From: an uncultured Oscillospiraceae bacterium
GTDB lineage: Bacteria > Bacillota > Clostridia > Oscillospirales > Oscillospiraceae
Assembly (NCBI GenBank): GCA_944385305.1
Contig: CALWWS010000091.1
Span: 1 to 11,713 of the forward strand
Length of the DNA: 11,713 bases
Reading direction: 5' to 3'
Both the position numbers and the translations under genes were made by a program. Position 1 is the stretch's first letter, and every line of letters begins with the position of its first letter. Shown here piece after piece: positions 1 through 6,717 of the stretch. Under the pieces are notes generated by a model, which was not told the origin of the DNA, ran no database searches, and worked only from the letters and a program-made list of their open reading frames with translations.

Positions 1-926
1 TGGTCTACCCTGAGATGCTGCGCACCAAATACCGCCCCGCCTTCGCCGCGGCCATCGGCGCGGTGGGCGGCACTCTGGGCATTTTGATTCCGCCCAGCAT
101 CGCCTTCATTATCTTCGGCACCCAGACAGGCACCTCGGTGGTCAGGCTCTTTACCGCCGGCGCCGTGGCGGGAGTTATCGTCATGGTATTCTACATGGTG
201 GCCGCCCGGCTGGAGCTGATCACCTCCAAGGCCAAGACGGAGGAGCCCCCCAGGCCCACCTTTAAACAGGTGCTTGTCTCCATCAAAAACGCTTTCTGGG
301 GTATCCTGTGTCCCATCATTATTCTGGGCGGCATCTATTCCGGTATTTTCACCGCCACGGAGGCGGCGGTCGTCGCCGTTGTCTATGCACTGATTATCGG
401 CTTTTTCGTCTACAAGGAACTCACCTTTAAAAAGGTCTTTGAGTGCATGTTCAAATCGTCCATTTCTACCGCCACCATTCTGTTCCTGGTAGGCATTGCC
501 TCCCTGTTCAGCTGGGTGCTCACTATTGAGGGCGTGGGTACCATGCTTCTCTCGGCAGTCACCTCGGCCGGTGTGAACGCCCTGCTCTTCCTGCTGATCG
601 TCAATATCATCTATATCAGCCTGGGAATGCTCATGGAGACGGTGCCCATCATCATCCTCACCGCCCCTATTTTCTTCCCCATTGCGGAAAGCCTGGGGAT
701 TGACCCGGTGCACTTCGGCGTGATTACCGTGGTAAACCTGGCCTTCGGCCTGTTTACGCCCCCATTCGGCACCTGCGTCTTTATGGCCAACAGCTATTCC
801 AAGCAGCCTGTGACCTCCATTGTTAAGGAGTGCCGGTGGTTCTACGTCTTTGGTCTGGGGGCTATCTTCCTGGTTACCTACGTCCCAGACTGCGTTCTTT
901 GGATTCTCAACTTTGTAAGCGGCTGA
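1..926 (+). CDS. TRAP transporter large permease subunit, DctM family (5'-truncated by window edge)
   Basis: This is the large membrane subunit of a tripartite ATP-independent periplasmic (TRAP) transporter, which couples uptake of organic acids or related anions to an ion gradient, working with a binding protein (DctP) and a small membrane subunit (DctQ). The frame is open from base 3 with no start, so the gene begins upstream. About 307 residues are visible against roughly 425 for a full DctM, so about 120 N-terminal residues are missing. Family hallmarks seen are a GILIPPSIAF segment early in the fragment, the GIFTATEAA segment near its middle, and a C-terminal LFTPPFGTCVF helix. Many hydrophobic helices run throughout. 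The ATG at 15 is internal, because the residues before it (VYPE) continue the family alignment. DctP and DctQ would lie upstream. The 48-base gap to the next gene suggests one transcript. The substrate cannot be inferred. Confidence 0.93.
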   Translation, partial: VYPEMLRTKYRPAFAAAIGAVGGTLGILIPPSIAFIIFGTQTGTSVVRLFTAGAVAGVIVMVFYMVAARLELITSKAKTEEPPRPTFKQVLVSIKNAFWGILCPIIILGGIYSGIFTATEAAVVAVVYALIIGFFVYKELTFKKVFECMFKSSISTATILFLVGIASLFSWVLTIEGVGTMLLSAVTSAGVNALLFLLIVNIIYISLGMLMETVPIIILTAPIFFPIAESLGIDPVHFGVITVVNLAFGLFTPPFGTCVFMANSYSKQPVTSIVKECRWFYVFGLGAIFLVTYVPDCVLWILNFVSG

Positions 927-974
927 CATCCCCAATAAGCAGGCAATCCTGCAAATGAGAAAGAAGGAATTTTC

Positions 975-2675
975 ATGATCAAACTCAGCGGCGGACAGGC
1001 CATTGTGAAAATGCTGGAGAATCTGGGCATTGAGCGCGCCTTCGGCGTGCCCGGCTTCCAGGCGCTGCCCTACTACATGGCCATTCTCCACAGCAGCACC
1101 ATGAAGCACGTGCTGGTGCGCAACGAGCAGGCGGCGGCCTTTGCCGCCGACGCCTACTTCCGGGCCTGCGGCAAGGTGGCGGTATGCGACGCCACCTGCG
1201 GCCCCGGCGCCACCAACCTGGTAACCGGTCTGGCGGAGGCCTACCACGCCTCCATTCCGGTGCTGGCCGTCATCTCCAACGTGGTCTCCACCAACGCCGG
1301 CCGGGGGGCCAACATGGAGACCCGGCAGGACGAGGCCCTGGGCCTGTTCGCCAAAGACGTGGTCTTTATCCGCACGGTGCGCCGGGTGCCCGAGCTCATC
1401 CGCAAGGCCTTCCACACGGCGGTGGACGGCCGGCCGGGCCCGGTGATCATCGACATGCCGGAGGATATCTACTACGACGAGTACGAGTTTGACGAGGGGG
1501 ACTTTGTGGTGTACGACACCAACACCTCCCCCGCCGACCGCTTTGTCCCCGAGCCCGCCCGTGTGGCCCAGGCCCTGGACGCCCTGCGCCGGGCCGAGCG
1601 CCCGGTGATGCTGTGCGGCGGCGGCGTACATAACTCGGGGGCTCAGCAGCAGGTGCAGGAGCTGGCCGAGCTGCTGGGCATGCCGGTGGCCACCACCATC
1701 AGCGGCAAGGGCTCCATTCCCGAGGATCATCCCCTGGCCCTGAACGTGTACGGCCGCTACTTCCGCTACGCCAATGAGTTTATCCAAAAGGCCGACGTGC
1801 TGCTGGTGGTGGGCAGCCAGCTGGCGGAGATGTCCACCATCCGCTGGTCCCTCATTCCGCCCACCGCCAAGATCATCCACCTGGAGGTGCGTCCCGAGGC
1901 CATCAGCAAGTCCTACCCCACCCAGTATCCCCTGCTGGGCGACGCCAAGGCCACCCTGGAGCAGATGATCGCCCTTTTGAAGGCCGAAGGCGTGGAAAAG
2001 CCCGCCCATCCTCCTGTGTGCGACGAGATCGCCCAGGCGGCGGCCGCCTGGCGGGAGCGGGTATCCGAGAAGATTGACGACGAGGGCACCCCCATCAACA
2101 TCGCCCACATGCTGGACGTGCTGTCCAAATACGCCCCCGACAACGCCATCCTGGTGGGCGACGGCGGCTTCGCCGCCCACTGGTCCAGCTGCTTCTGGAC
2201 GGTGAAGAGCAACCAGGGCCGCCACTACATTGCCAACCGGGGCCAGGCTGCCATCGGCTTCGGCCTGCCCGGCGCGGTGGGCGCCAAGGTGGCCGCCCCG
2301 GACAAGCCGGTGATCACCCTCAGCGGCGACGGCGGGCTGGGCTACTCGGTAATGGAGCTGGAGACCGCCGTGCGCAACAAGCTGCCCATCATCCTCATCG
2401 TGGTGAACAACCAGTGCTTCGGCTATGTGAAGGCCCTGGAGCACTTCCAGTTCGGCGAGTACATCGCGGTGGATCTGGAGGACGTAAACTACGCCGAGAT
2501 GGCCAAGGTGCTGGGCTGCCATGGGGTGCGCATCACCGACCCCAAGGATCTGGACGCCGCCTTCCAGGACGCCTTCCGGCGCACCGACGTGCCCAGCGTC
2601 ATCGAGGTGCTGGTGACCACCGACCCGGCCCAGATGCTCCCCGGCAAGGACAACCGCCTGAAAAACCAGAAGTAA
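975..2675 (+). CDS. Thiamine-diphosphate-dependent enzyme of the acetolactate synthase superfamily, substrate unknown
   Basis: A complete 566-residue ThDP enzyme with the usual three-domain order: N-terminal pyrimidine-binding domain (about 1-175), central domain (about 195-330) and C-terminal pyrophosphate-binding domain (about 370-545). The activating glutamate is present (E51, in RNEQAAAF). The ThDP/Mg motif runs from G451-D452-G453 to N478-N479. The retained E51 argues against glyoxylate carboligase, which has Val there. Length and layout match acetolactate synthase, sulfoacetaldehyde acetyltransferase and related carboligases or 2-oxoacid decarboxylases. The motif near residue 24 reads GVPGFQALPYY rather than the GYPGGAVLPIYDA typical of biosynthetic acetolactate synthase, and no regulatory-subunit gene follows. 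A substrate-specific catabolic relative is therefore more likely than IlvB. The ATG at 975 is preceded by AGAAGGAA at a suitable distance. Its neighbour, a TRAP permease, suggests the substrate or its precursor is an imported carboxylate or sulfonate (inference). Confidence 0.85.
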   Translation: MIKLSGGQAIVKMLENLGIERAFGVPGFQALPYYMAILHSSTMKHVLVRNEQAAAFAADAYFRACGKVAVCDATCGPGATNLVTGLAEAYHASIPVLAVISNVVSTNAGRGANMETRQDEALGLFAKDVVFIRTVRRVPELIRKAFHTAVDGRPGPVIIDMPEDIYYDEYEFDEGDFVVYDTNTSPADRFVPEPARVAQALDALRRAERPVMLCGGGVHNSGAQQQVQELAELLGMPVATTISGKGSIPEDHPLALNVYGRYFRYANEFIQKADVLLVVGSQLAEMSTIRWSLIPPTAKIIHLEVRPEAISKSYPTQYPLLGDAKATLEQMIALLKAEGVEKPAHPPVCDEIAQAAAAWRERVSEKIDDEGTPINIAHMLDVLSKYAPDNAILVGDGGFAAHWSSCFWTVKSNQGRHYIANRGQAAIGFGLPGAVGAKVAAPDKPVITLSGDGGLGYSVMELETAVRNKLPIILIVVNNQCFGYVKALEHFQFGEYIAVDLEDVNYAEMAKVLGCHGVRITDPKDLDAAFQDAFRRTDVPSVIEVLVTTDPAQMLPGKDNRLKNQK

Positions 2676-2757
2676 CCGCCCCTCTCCGGCCCCGCGGAGC
2701 CCGGCGCGGCCCCCCGCGCCCCTTCCCCCCGGCTGTGCGGGGCCCCCTCTCATACAG

Positions 2758-2798
2758 CAAAGCGCCCCCGGCTCTCAAAGAGAGCCGGGGGCGCTTTG
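2758..2798. terminator. Bidirectional intrinsic terminator between convergent units
   Basis: A perfect inverted repeat has 18-base arms at 2758-2775 and 2781-2798 with a 5-base loop. The GC-rich core is flanked by AAA on the left and TTT on the right, so either strand gives a GC-rich stem closed by A-U pairs. It lies 82 bases after the stop of the ThDP enzyme (+) and 16 bases beyond the stop of the transketolase C-subunit (-), where both transcripts need to end. The U-runs are short, but the stem is very stable. Confidence 0.85.
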
Positions 2799-2814
2799 GA
2801 TGTTCCGTACAAAG

Positions 2815-3762
2815 TTACTTCTTGCAGGCCACGGCCTTCCTGGCCTTCTCCGCGATGGCCTGGGGGGTGAGGCCGTAGTGCTCCAGCACCAGGGGGGCCT
2901 TGCCCGAGCGGCCGAAGGTGTCCTCCACCCCGTGGCGCAGTACGGGCACCGGGCAGGCCGCCGCCAGGCAGCCGGCAACCGCCTCGCCCAGGCCGCCGAT
3001 GATGTTGTGCTCCTCGGTGGTGACCACCGCACCGGTCTCCCGGGCCGCCTGGATGAGCAGCTCCTCGTCCAGGGGCTTGATGGTGTGCATGTCGATGACC
3101 CGGGCGTCAATCCCCTCGCCGGCCAGCAGCTCGGCGGCCTGGAGGGCCATCTGCACCATCATGCCCACCGACACGATGGTCACGTCCTTGCCGGGGCGCA
3201 GCACGGCGCCCTTGCCCAGCTCAAACCGGTAGCCGGGGATGGCGTCGGTAACGGTCTCCACCGCCAGACGGCCCAGGCGCAGGTAGGCCGGCCCGTCGTA
3301 CTCCGCCAGGGCGTTCACCGCCAGCTTCATCTCGTTGGCGTCGCAGGGGCAGCACACCAGCATGTTGGGCACCACCCGCATCAGGCCGAAGTCCTCGCAG
3401 CACTGGTGGGTGGCCCCGTCCTCGCCCACGGACAGGCCGCCGTGGGAGCCCACCACCTTCACGTTCAGGCGGGGATAGGCGATGGAGTTGCGCACCTGCT
3501 CAAAGGCCCGCCCGGCGGCGAACATGGCGAAGGTGGAGGCAAAGGGCTTCTTGCCGCAGGTGGCCAGGCCGGCGGCCACGCCCATCATGTTGCACTCGGC
3601 AATACCCATGTTGAAGAACCGGTCGGGGTAGGTCTGGGAAAACTTCTTGGACATGGTGGCGCTGGACAGGTCGGCGTCCAGGGCCACCACCTGGCTGTCC
3701 CGGGCGGCCAGCTCTACCAGCGCCTCGCCGTAGGCGGCGCGGGTTGCGATTTTCTCACCCAT
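2815..3762 (-). CDS. Transketolase, C-terminal subunit
   Basis: This is the C-terminal half of a split transketolase (315 aa, usual for the family). It carries the pyrimidine-binding domain (about 1-180) and the C-terminal domain (about 190-315). Transketolase moves two-carbon ketol units between sugar phosphates in the cytosol, for example using erythrose 4-phosphate. Seen: the cofactor-activating glutamate E56 in GIAECNM (GIAEQNM is commoner), the FAxFAAGRAFEQVRN segment around 78-92, and SHGGLSVGEDGATHQ at 106-120. The ATG at 3762 is preferred because GAGGAGGG sits just before it and the N-subunit stop ends one base upstream (TGA-G-ATG), implying translational coupling. The same frame stays open to 3879, but that stretch overlaps the N-subunit gene and looks unlike any transketolase. 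Transcription ends at the hairpin 2758-2798. Confidence 0.93.
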   Translation of the reverse strand: MGEKIATRAAYGEALVELAARDSQVVALDADLSSATMSKKFSQTYPDRFFNMGIAECNMMGVAAGLATCGKKPFASTFAMFAAGRAFEQVRNSIAYPRLNVKVVGSHGGLSVGEDGATHQCCEDFGLMRVVPNMLVCCPCDANEMKLAVNALAEYDGPAYLRLGRLAVETVTDAIPGYRFELGKGAVLRPGKDVTIVSVGMMVQMALQAAELLAGEGIDARVIDMHTIKPLDEELLIQAARETGAVVTTEEHNIIGGLGEAVAGCLAAACPVPVLRHGVEDTFGRSGKAPLVLEHYGLTPQAIAEKARKAVACKK

Positions 3763-3763
3763 C

Positions 3764-4609
3764 TCACTTGCCCTCCTCTCTGGCCAGGGCGTCGCGCAGC
3801 TCCGCCATGGCCTTCTCATACTGCTCGTCGTTGGGGGCCTTGCCGTGCCAGCCGGCGTCGTTCTCCATGAAGGAGACACCCTTGCCCTTCACCGTCTTGG
3901 CCAGGAGCACCGTGGGGGCCCCCTTGTGGGCGGCGGCGGCGGCGTAGGCCGCCTCCAGCTGGGCAAAGTCGTGGCCGTCCACCGGGATCACGTTCCAGCC
4001 GAAGGCCTTGAACTTCTCATCCAGAGGCTCGGAGGGCATCACGTCGGCGGTCTTGCCGTCAATCTGCAGGCCGTTCACGTCCACCAGGGCGCACAGGTTG
4101 TCCAGCTTGTACTTGGCCGCCGCCATGGCGGCCTCCCACACCTGGCCCTCTTCCACCTCGCCGTCGCCCAGGGCGGCGTACACCCGGTAGTCCTTCTTGT
4201 CCACCTTCCCGGCCAGGGCCATGCCCACCGCCGCGGAGATGCCCTGACCCAGGCTGCCGGTGGACATGTCCACGCCGGGCACATACACCATGTCCGGGTG
4301 GCCCGAGTAGTGGGCGGTGATGGAGCGGAAGAGCTTGATATCCTCCTCCGGGAAGTAGCCCCGCATGGCCAGCACGGCGTAGAGAGCGGGGGTGCAGTGG
4401 CCCTTGGAGAGCACGAAGCGGTCCCGGTTGGGGTCCTTGGGGTTGGCGGGGTCCACCCGCATCACATCGAAGTAGAGCTCCACCAGCGCGTCCATCACGG
4501 ACAGGGAGCCGCCGATGTGCCCCGAGGCCGCGGTGTGTACCATCTCCATGGCCAGCAGGCGGCCCTTGGCCGCCGTCACTGCCAGTTGATGCAGCTTTGC
4601 CTGATCCAT
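3764..4609 (-). CDS. Transketolase, N-terminal subunit
   Basis: This is the pyrophosphate-binding half of split transketolase (281 aa), which with the following gene forms one active enzyme. Residues seen: H31 in SGHIGGSLS, H71 in SKGH, H104 in GHPD, GSLGQG at 118-123, and the ThDP/Mg motif from G148-D149-G150 to N179 (DVNGLQIDG). The ATG at 4609 was chosen because AAGGAAGGTGG lies 8 bases before it and the protein then starts like other N-subunits. A TTG at 4645 would add 12 residues without a good ribosome binding site. An intrinsic terminator for the upstream genes (4671-4728) sits just before it, so this pair needs its own promoter or read-through; no convincing -35/-10 pair is visible in 4610-4670. 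The likely role is to consume the erythrose 4-phosphate produced by the enzymes encoded upstream (inference). Confidence 0.93.
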   Translation of the reverse strand: MDQAKLHQLAVTAAKGRLLAMEMVHTAASGHIGGSLSVMDALVELYFDVMRVDPANPKDPNRDRFVLSKGHCTPALYAVLAMRGYFPEEDIKLFRSITAHYSGHPDMVYVPGVDMSTGSLGQGISAAVGMALAGKVDKKDYRVYAALGDGEVEEGQVWEAAMAAAKYKLDNLCALVDVNGLQIDGKTADVMPSEPLDEKFKAFGWNVIPVDGHDFAQLEAAYAAAAAHKGAPTVLLAKTVKGKGVSFMENDAGWHGKAPNDEQYEKAMAELRDALAREEGK

Positions 4610-4670
4610 TTTTTCTTCCACCTTCCTTACATCACGTGTGTTCAATCTGCGTCCCTGCCGGGGTTCTGCG

Positions 4671-4728
4671 AAAAAACAGGGCCTGTTTTTGTTCCCGCGC
4701 CGAGGCGCAAGCCCGCAAACAGGCCCTG
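4671..4728 (-). terminator. Intrinsic terminator after the 170-aa gene
   Basis: Read on the - strand, a 12-base arm (4728-4717) pairs perfectly with 4688-4677 and is followed at once by six U residues (4676-4671). A smaller inner GCGC hairpin with a short loop (about 4697-4708) folds in the loop. It lies 31 bases past the stop of the 170-aa gene and 61 bases before the transketolase start, so it ends the upstream operon or acts as a partial read-through point. Confidence 0.85.
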
Positions 4729-4759
4729 AAGCGGGGTGGCCGCGGCGGGCGCGGCCGCC

Positions 4760-5272
4760 CTATTTCTCCTTGAGCAGTTTTTCCGCCTGCTCCAGCAGCT
4801 CCAGCTGCTTGGGGAACATCATCCGCCTTGGGGTACGGCGCAGCATCTCGCTGCGCCAGTACTCCAGATCCTCCCGGGAGAGGTAGGGGAGCAGGACGGC
4901 ACAGTGGTACTCCGCCGCCGTCATATACCACTCGCACTCCGACATGGAGCCCTTGGGCTTTGGGGTGAGCAGCAGGGCAACTCCCCGCATGGCCAGCTCC
5001 CGGCTGGTCAGGGGGTCCACCGGCTCCAGCTCGGCCAGCAGCCCGGCCAGCTCCCCGGTGAGGGCGGCCGTTCCCTCCAGAAAAGCGGTGTGCAGCGGCT
5101 CCGCCGCCTGGTCGTTATAGGAGAGCCAGCGCCGGAACATCCGGGCAAAATTCCGGCCCACGCCGCCCTGGGCGGCCTGCCGGGCATACTCCTCCGGATA
5201 GCGCGCATAGTGCTCCTCCAGCTGCGCCAGCACCGCTCCGGCCTGGACAGCCTGCTGCTCCGCTGTGCTCAC
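4760..5272 (-). CDS. Unknown soluble protein, 170 aa
   Basis: I do not recognise a family. The 170-residue protein has no signal peptide or membrane segment and looks mostly helical, with many Ala, Leu and Glu. Visible marks are an aromatic-basic stretch near residues 38-52 (GRNFARMFRRWLSYND), a central Leu-rich acidic helix, CEWYMTAAEYHC around 113-124, a basic RRTPRRMMFPKQ patch near 145-156, and a charged, possibly coiled-coil C-terminus. The start is GTG at 5272, overlapping the stop of the preceding gene by four bases (GTGA), with GGAGGAGGA just before it. That indicates strong translational coupling to the membrane protein upstream, and the two may be partners. It is the last gene before the terminator at 4671-4728. 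No link to sugar metabolism can be read from the sequence. Confidence 0.75.
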   Translation of the reverse strand: MSTAEQQAVQAGAVLAQLEEHYARYPEEYARQAAQGGVGRNFARMFRRWLSYNDQAAEPLHTAFLEGTAALTGELAGLLAELEPVDPLTSRELAMRGVALLLTPKPKGSMSECEWYMTAAEYHCAVLLPYLSREDLEYWRSEMLRRTPRRMMFPKQLELLEQAEKLLKEK

Positions 5273-5598
5273 GGCTCCTCCTCCCCATCGTCCGCCGGGT
5301 CATCCTGTACCCGGTCCTGCTGCTCCCACATACGCTGCATCCTGGCCTTGCCCCGCTTCCACATGCGCCAGGTCAGAAAGCCGATGATCACGCAGGCCGC
5401 CAGAAAGGCCGCCGCCGTGATCACCACCGTGGACAGCTCCACACCGGAGCCGCCCTGGCGGTACTGGCGCACCAGGTCAAAGACCAGCCAGAGCAGGTAG
5501 AGGATGGCCAGACCGTGGAGGGTCATGCGGATGTTGAGCCGGCGCTGATAGGAGATGGGATCGTCCTCCTCCGGCCGGGACGGAGACTGCCTTGCCAT
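5269..5598 (-). CDS. Unknown small membrane protein with two helices, 109 aa
   Basis: I do not recognise a family. There is a short polar N-terminus rich in Pro, Asp and Glu, a first membrane helix at about 26-41, a short loop, and a second helix at about 56-77. A basic juxtamembrane stretch (RMWKRGKARMQRMW) follows, then a strongly acidic tail. Positive charges after helix 2 suggest both ends are cytoplasmic. The ATG at 5598 is chosen because it follows the RpiB-like stop by four bases, with AAGGG close before it; this site is weak and unusually near. The frame stays open to 5658 inside the isomerase gene, but that extension is an antisense-like shadow. The downstream partner overlaps its stop by four bases. 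It sits in a sugar-catabolic transcript, but any role there is unknown. Confidence 0.7.
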   Translation of the reverse strand: MARQSPSRPEEDDPISYQRRLNIRMTLHGLAILYLLWLVFDLVRQYRQGGSGVELSTVVITAAAFLAACVIIGFLTWRMWKRGKARMQRMWEQQDRVQDDPADDGEEEP

Positions 5599-5602
5599 AC
5601 CC

Positions 5603-6034
5603 TTACTCGTAGGCCCGGATGCCGTCCACCTTGGGCTGGGAGGCGCAACCCGGCTCAAACTCCGAGGTGAGGAAGGTCTCCGCCAGCTTCTCCATCAGGC
5701 GGATGCCGATGGTGAAGGCCCCAAAGCAGGCCACGTTGGCGTCGTTGCTCTTGCGGGCCCGCTCGGCGGAGTATACGTCGCTGAGCAGGGCGGCGTAGGC
5801 GCCCTTGACCTTGTTGGCGGCAATGGACACGCCCAGGCCGGTGCCGCAGATGAGGATGCCCCGGTCGTACTCGCCCTTGGCCACCGCGGAGGCCACCTTC
5901 ACGGCGATGTTGGCGTAGATGGGGTCGTCGCTGCCCAGGTCGGTGACCTGATAGCCCTTGCCGGTGAGGAATTTGATAAGATCCTGCTTGGCCTGGGCGG
6001 CGTTGGGATCACAGCCGATGGCAACAGTATGCAT
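5603..6034 (-). CDS. RpiB/LacAB-family sugar-phosphate isomerase, probable tetrose/tetrulose phosphate isomerase
   Basis: A 143-residue cytosolic isomerase of the RpiB/LacAB family, which interconverts aldose and ketose phosphates. The core motif GILICGTGLGVSIAANK (59-75) is intact, with catalytic cysteine C63 matching E. coli RpiB C66. Several other active-site positions differ. E. coli H10 is P10 here (GCDPNA instead of GCDHVG), H99 is S96 (KSNDANV), and R133 is replaced by C130 in a loop one residue longer, with K135 near the place of R137. The alignment was made by eye against the E. coli sequence from memory. H99 has been assigned to sugar ring opening, so its loss suits an open-chain substrate such as erythrulose 4-phosphate (inference). 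It follows dhaL by 25 bases, with AAAGGAA about 11 bases before the ATG. An alternative is a ribose/allose-type isomerase with altered specificity. Confidence 0.88.
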   Translation of the reverse strand: MHTVAIGCDPNAAQAKQDLIKFLTGKGYQVTDLGSDDPIYANIAVKVASAVAKGEYDRGILICGTGLGVSIAANKVKGAYAALLSDVYSAERARKSNDANVACFGAFTIGIRLMEKLAETFLTSEFEPGCASQPKVDGIRAYE

Positions 6035-6059
6035 GAAAGCTCACGTTCCTTTCTGTCCT

Positions 6060-6704
6060 TTAGTCCTCCAGGGCGGCCTTCATTCCGTCGGCCATGGCCT
6101 GGAGAATGATGCAGCAGGAGGTGGCGCCGGCGTCCAGCACGCCCCGGGAGCGCTCGCCCAGGCGGGAGGCGCGGCCGTACTTGGCCACCAGGTCCTTGGT
6201 GGACTCCTTGCCCGCCTCGGCGGCGGCCTTCATCTCGTCCAGGGCGGCGGCAAAGTCCTTGCCCTCGGCGGCGGCCTTCTTGATGCACTCGCAGGCGGGA
6301 TAGAGGGTGTCCACCAGAGTCTTGTCACCGGGCCGGGCGTCCACAATGCCGTAGAGCCCGTCCAGGCCGGCCTGGAGCATCTCGCCGAACTTGGCCAGGG
6401 TGATCTCGTCCTCGTCCCCCTCGGCGTCCGACATCTCCATGAGGATGGTGCCGTAGATGGGGCCCATGGAGCCGCCGATCTTGTTGAGCAGCACCGTGCC
6501 CAGATCGAACAGGCCGTCGGAGAAGGAGGTCTCCCCGTCTCCCAGCTGCTCGGCGTACATGGTGAAGCCCTTGTTCATGTTCATGCCGTGGTCGCCGTCG
6601 CCGATGAGGCCGTCCACGTCGCCCAGGTACTGCTTGTTGTCCTGGATGCCCTTGACCATGGCCAGCAGGATGCCACGGCCCTTTTCATTCTTTACAACAG
6701 ACAT
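6060..6704 (-). CDS. dhaL: Dihydroxyacetone-type kinase, DhaL (nucleotide-binding) subunit
   Basis: A 214-residue DhaL: the helical-barrel subunit that holds the adenine nucleotide and hands phosphate to the substrate bound on DhaK. The Mg-binding aspartates are present as D31, D36 and D38 with H39 (DGLIGDGDHGMNMN), matching E. coli D30/D35/D37. GGSMGP (77-82), PGDKT (126-130), GRASRLGERS (178-187) and DAGATS (191-196) are also typical. In E. coli the bound ADP is recharged by the PTS protein DhaM; in fused ATP-dependent kinases ATP exchanges freely. No DhaM is seen here, so the phosphate donor is open. The ATG at 6704 has AGAGGTG nine bases upstream, partly overlapping the dhaK stop region. 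By context the substrate may be erythrulose rather than dihydroxyacetone (inference). Confidence 0.93.
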   Translation of the reverse strand: MSVVKNEKGRGILLAMVKGIQDNKQYLGDVDGLIGDGDHGMNMNKGFTMYAEQLGDGETSFSDGLFDLGTVLLNKIGGSMGPIYGTILMEMSDAEGDEDEITLAKFGEMLQAGLDGLYGIVDARPGDKTLVDTLYPACECIKKAAAEGKDFAAALDEMKAAAEAGKESTKDLVAKYGRASRLGERSRGVLDAGATSCCIILQAMADGMKAALED

Positions 6705-6717
6705 TGCTGCGCACCTC

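Noticed and set aside
2688..2744. 8-base inverted repeat with GGCCCCGC arms after the ThDP enzyme stop
   Set aside because: Long loop, no U-run, and the sequence is so GC-rich that such matches are expected; the perfect hairpin at 2758-2798 explains termination better.
4610..4645. TTG start extending the transketolase N-subunit by 12 residues
   Set aside because: It has no good ribosome site, whereas the ATG at 4609 has AAGGAAGGTGG eight bases upstream and gives a normal N-terminus.
4618..4660. Possible promoter or catabolite-control site upstream of transketolase, around the CACGTG palindrome
   Set aside because: No -10 box at proper spacing from the TTGAAC-like hexamer and no match to a cre consensus; six-base palindromes are common by chance.
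2800..4729. Two long + strand open frames opposite the transketolase genes
   Set aside because: Shadow frames of GC-rich genes; the first overlaps the two-way terminator and neither resembles a protein family.
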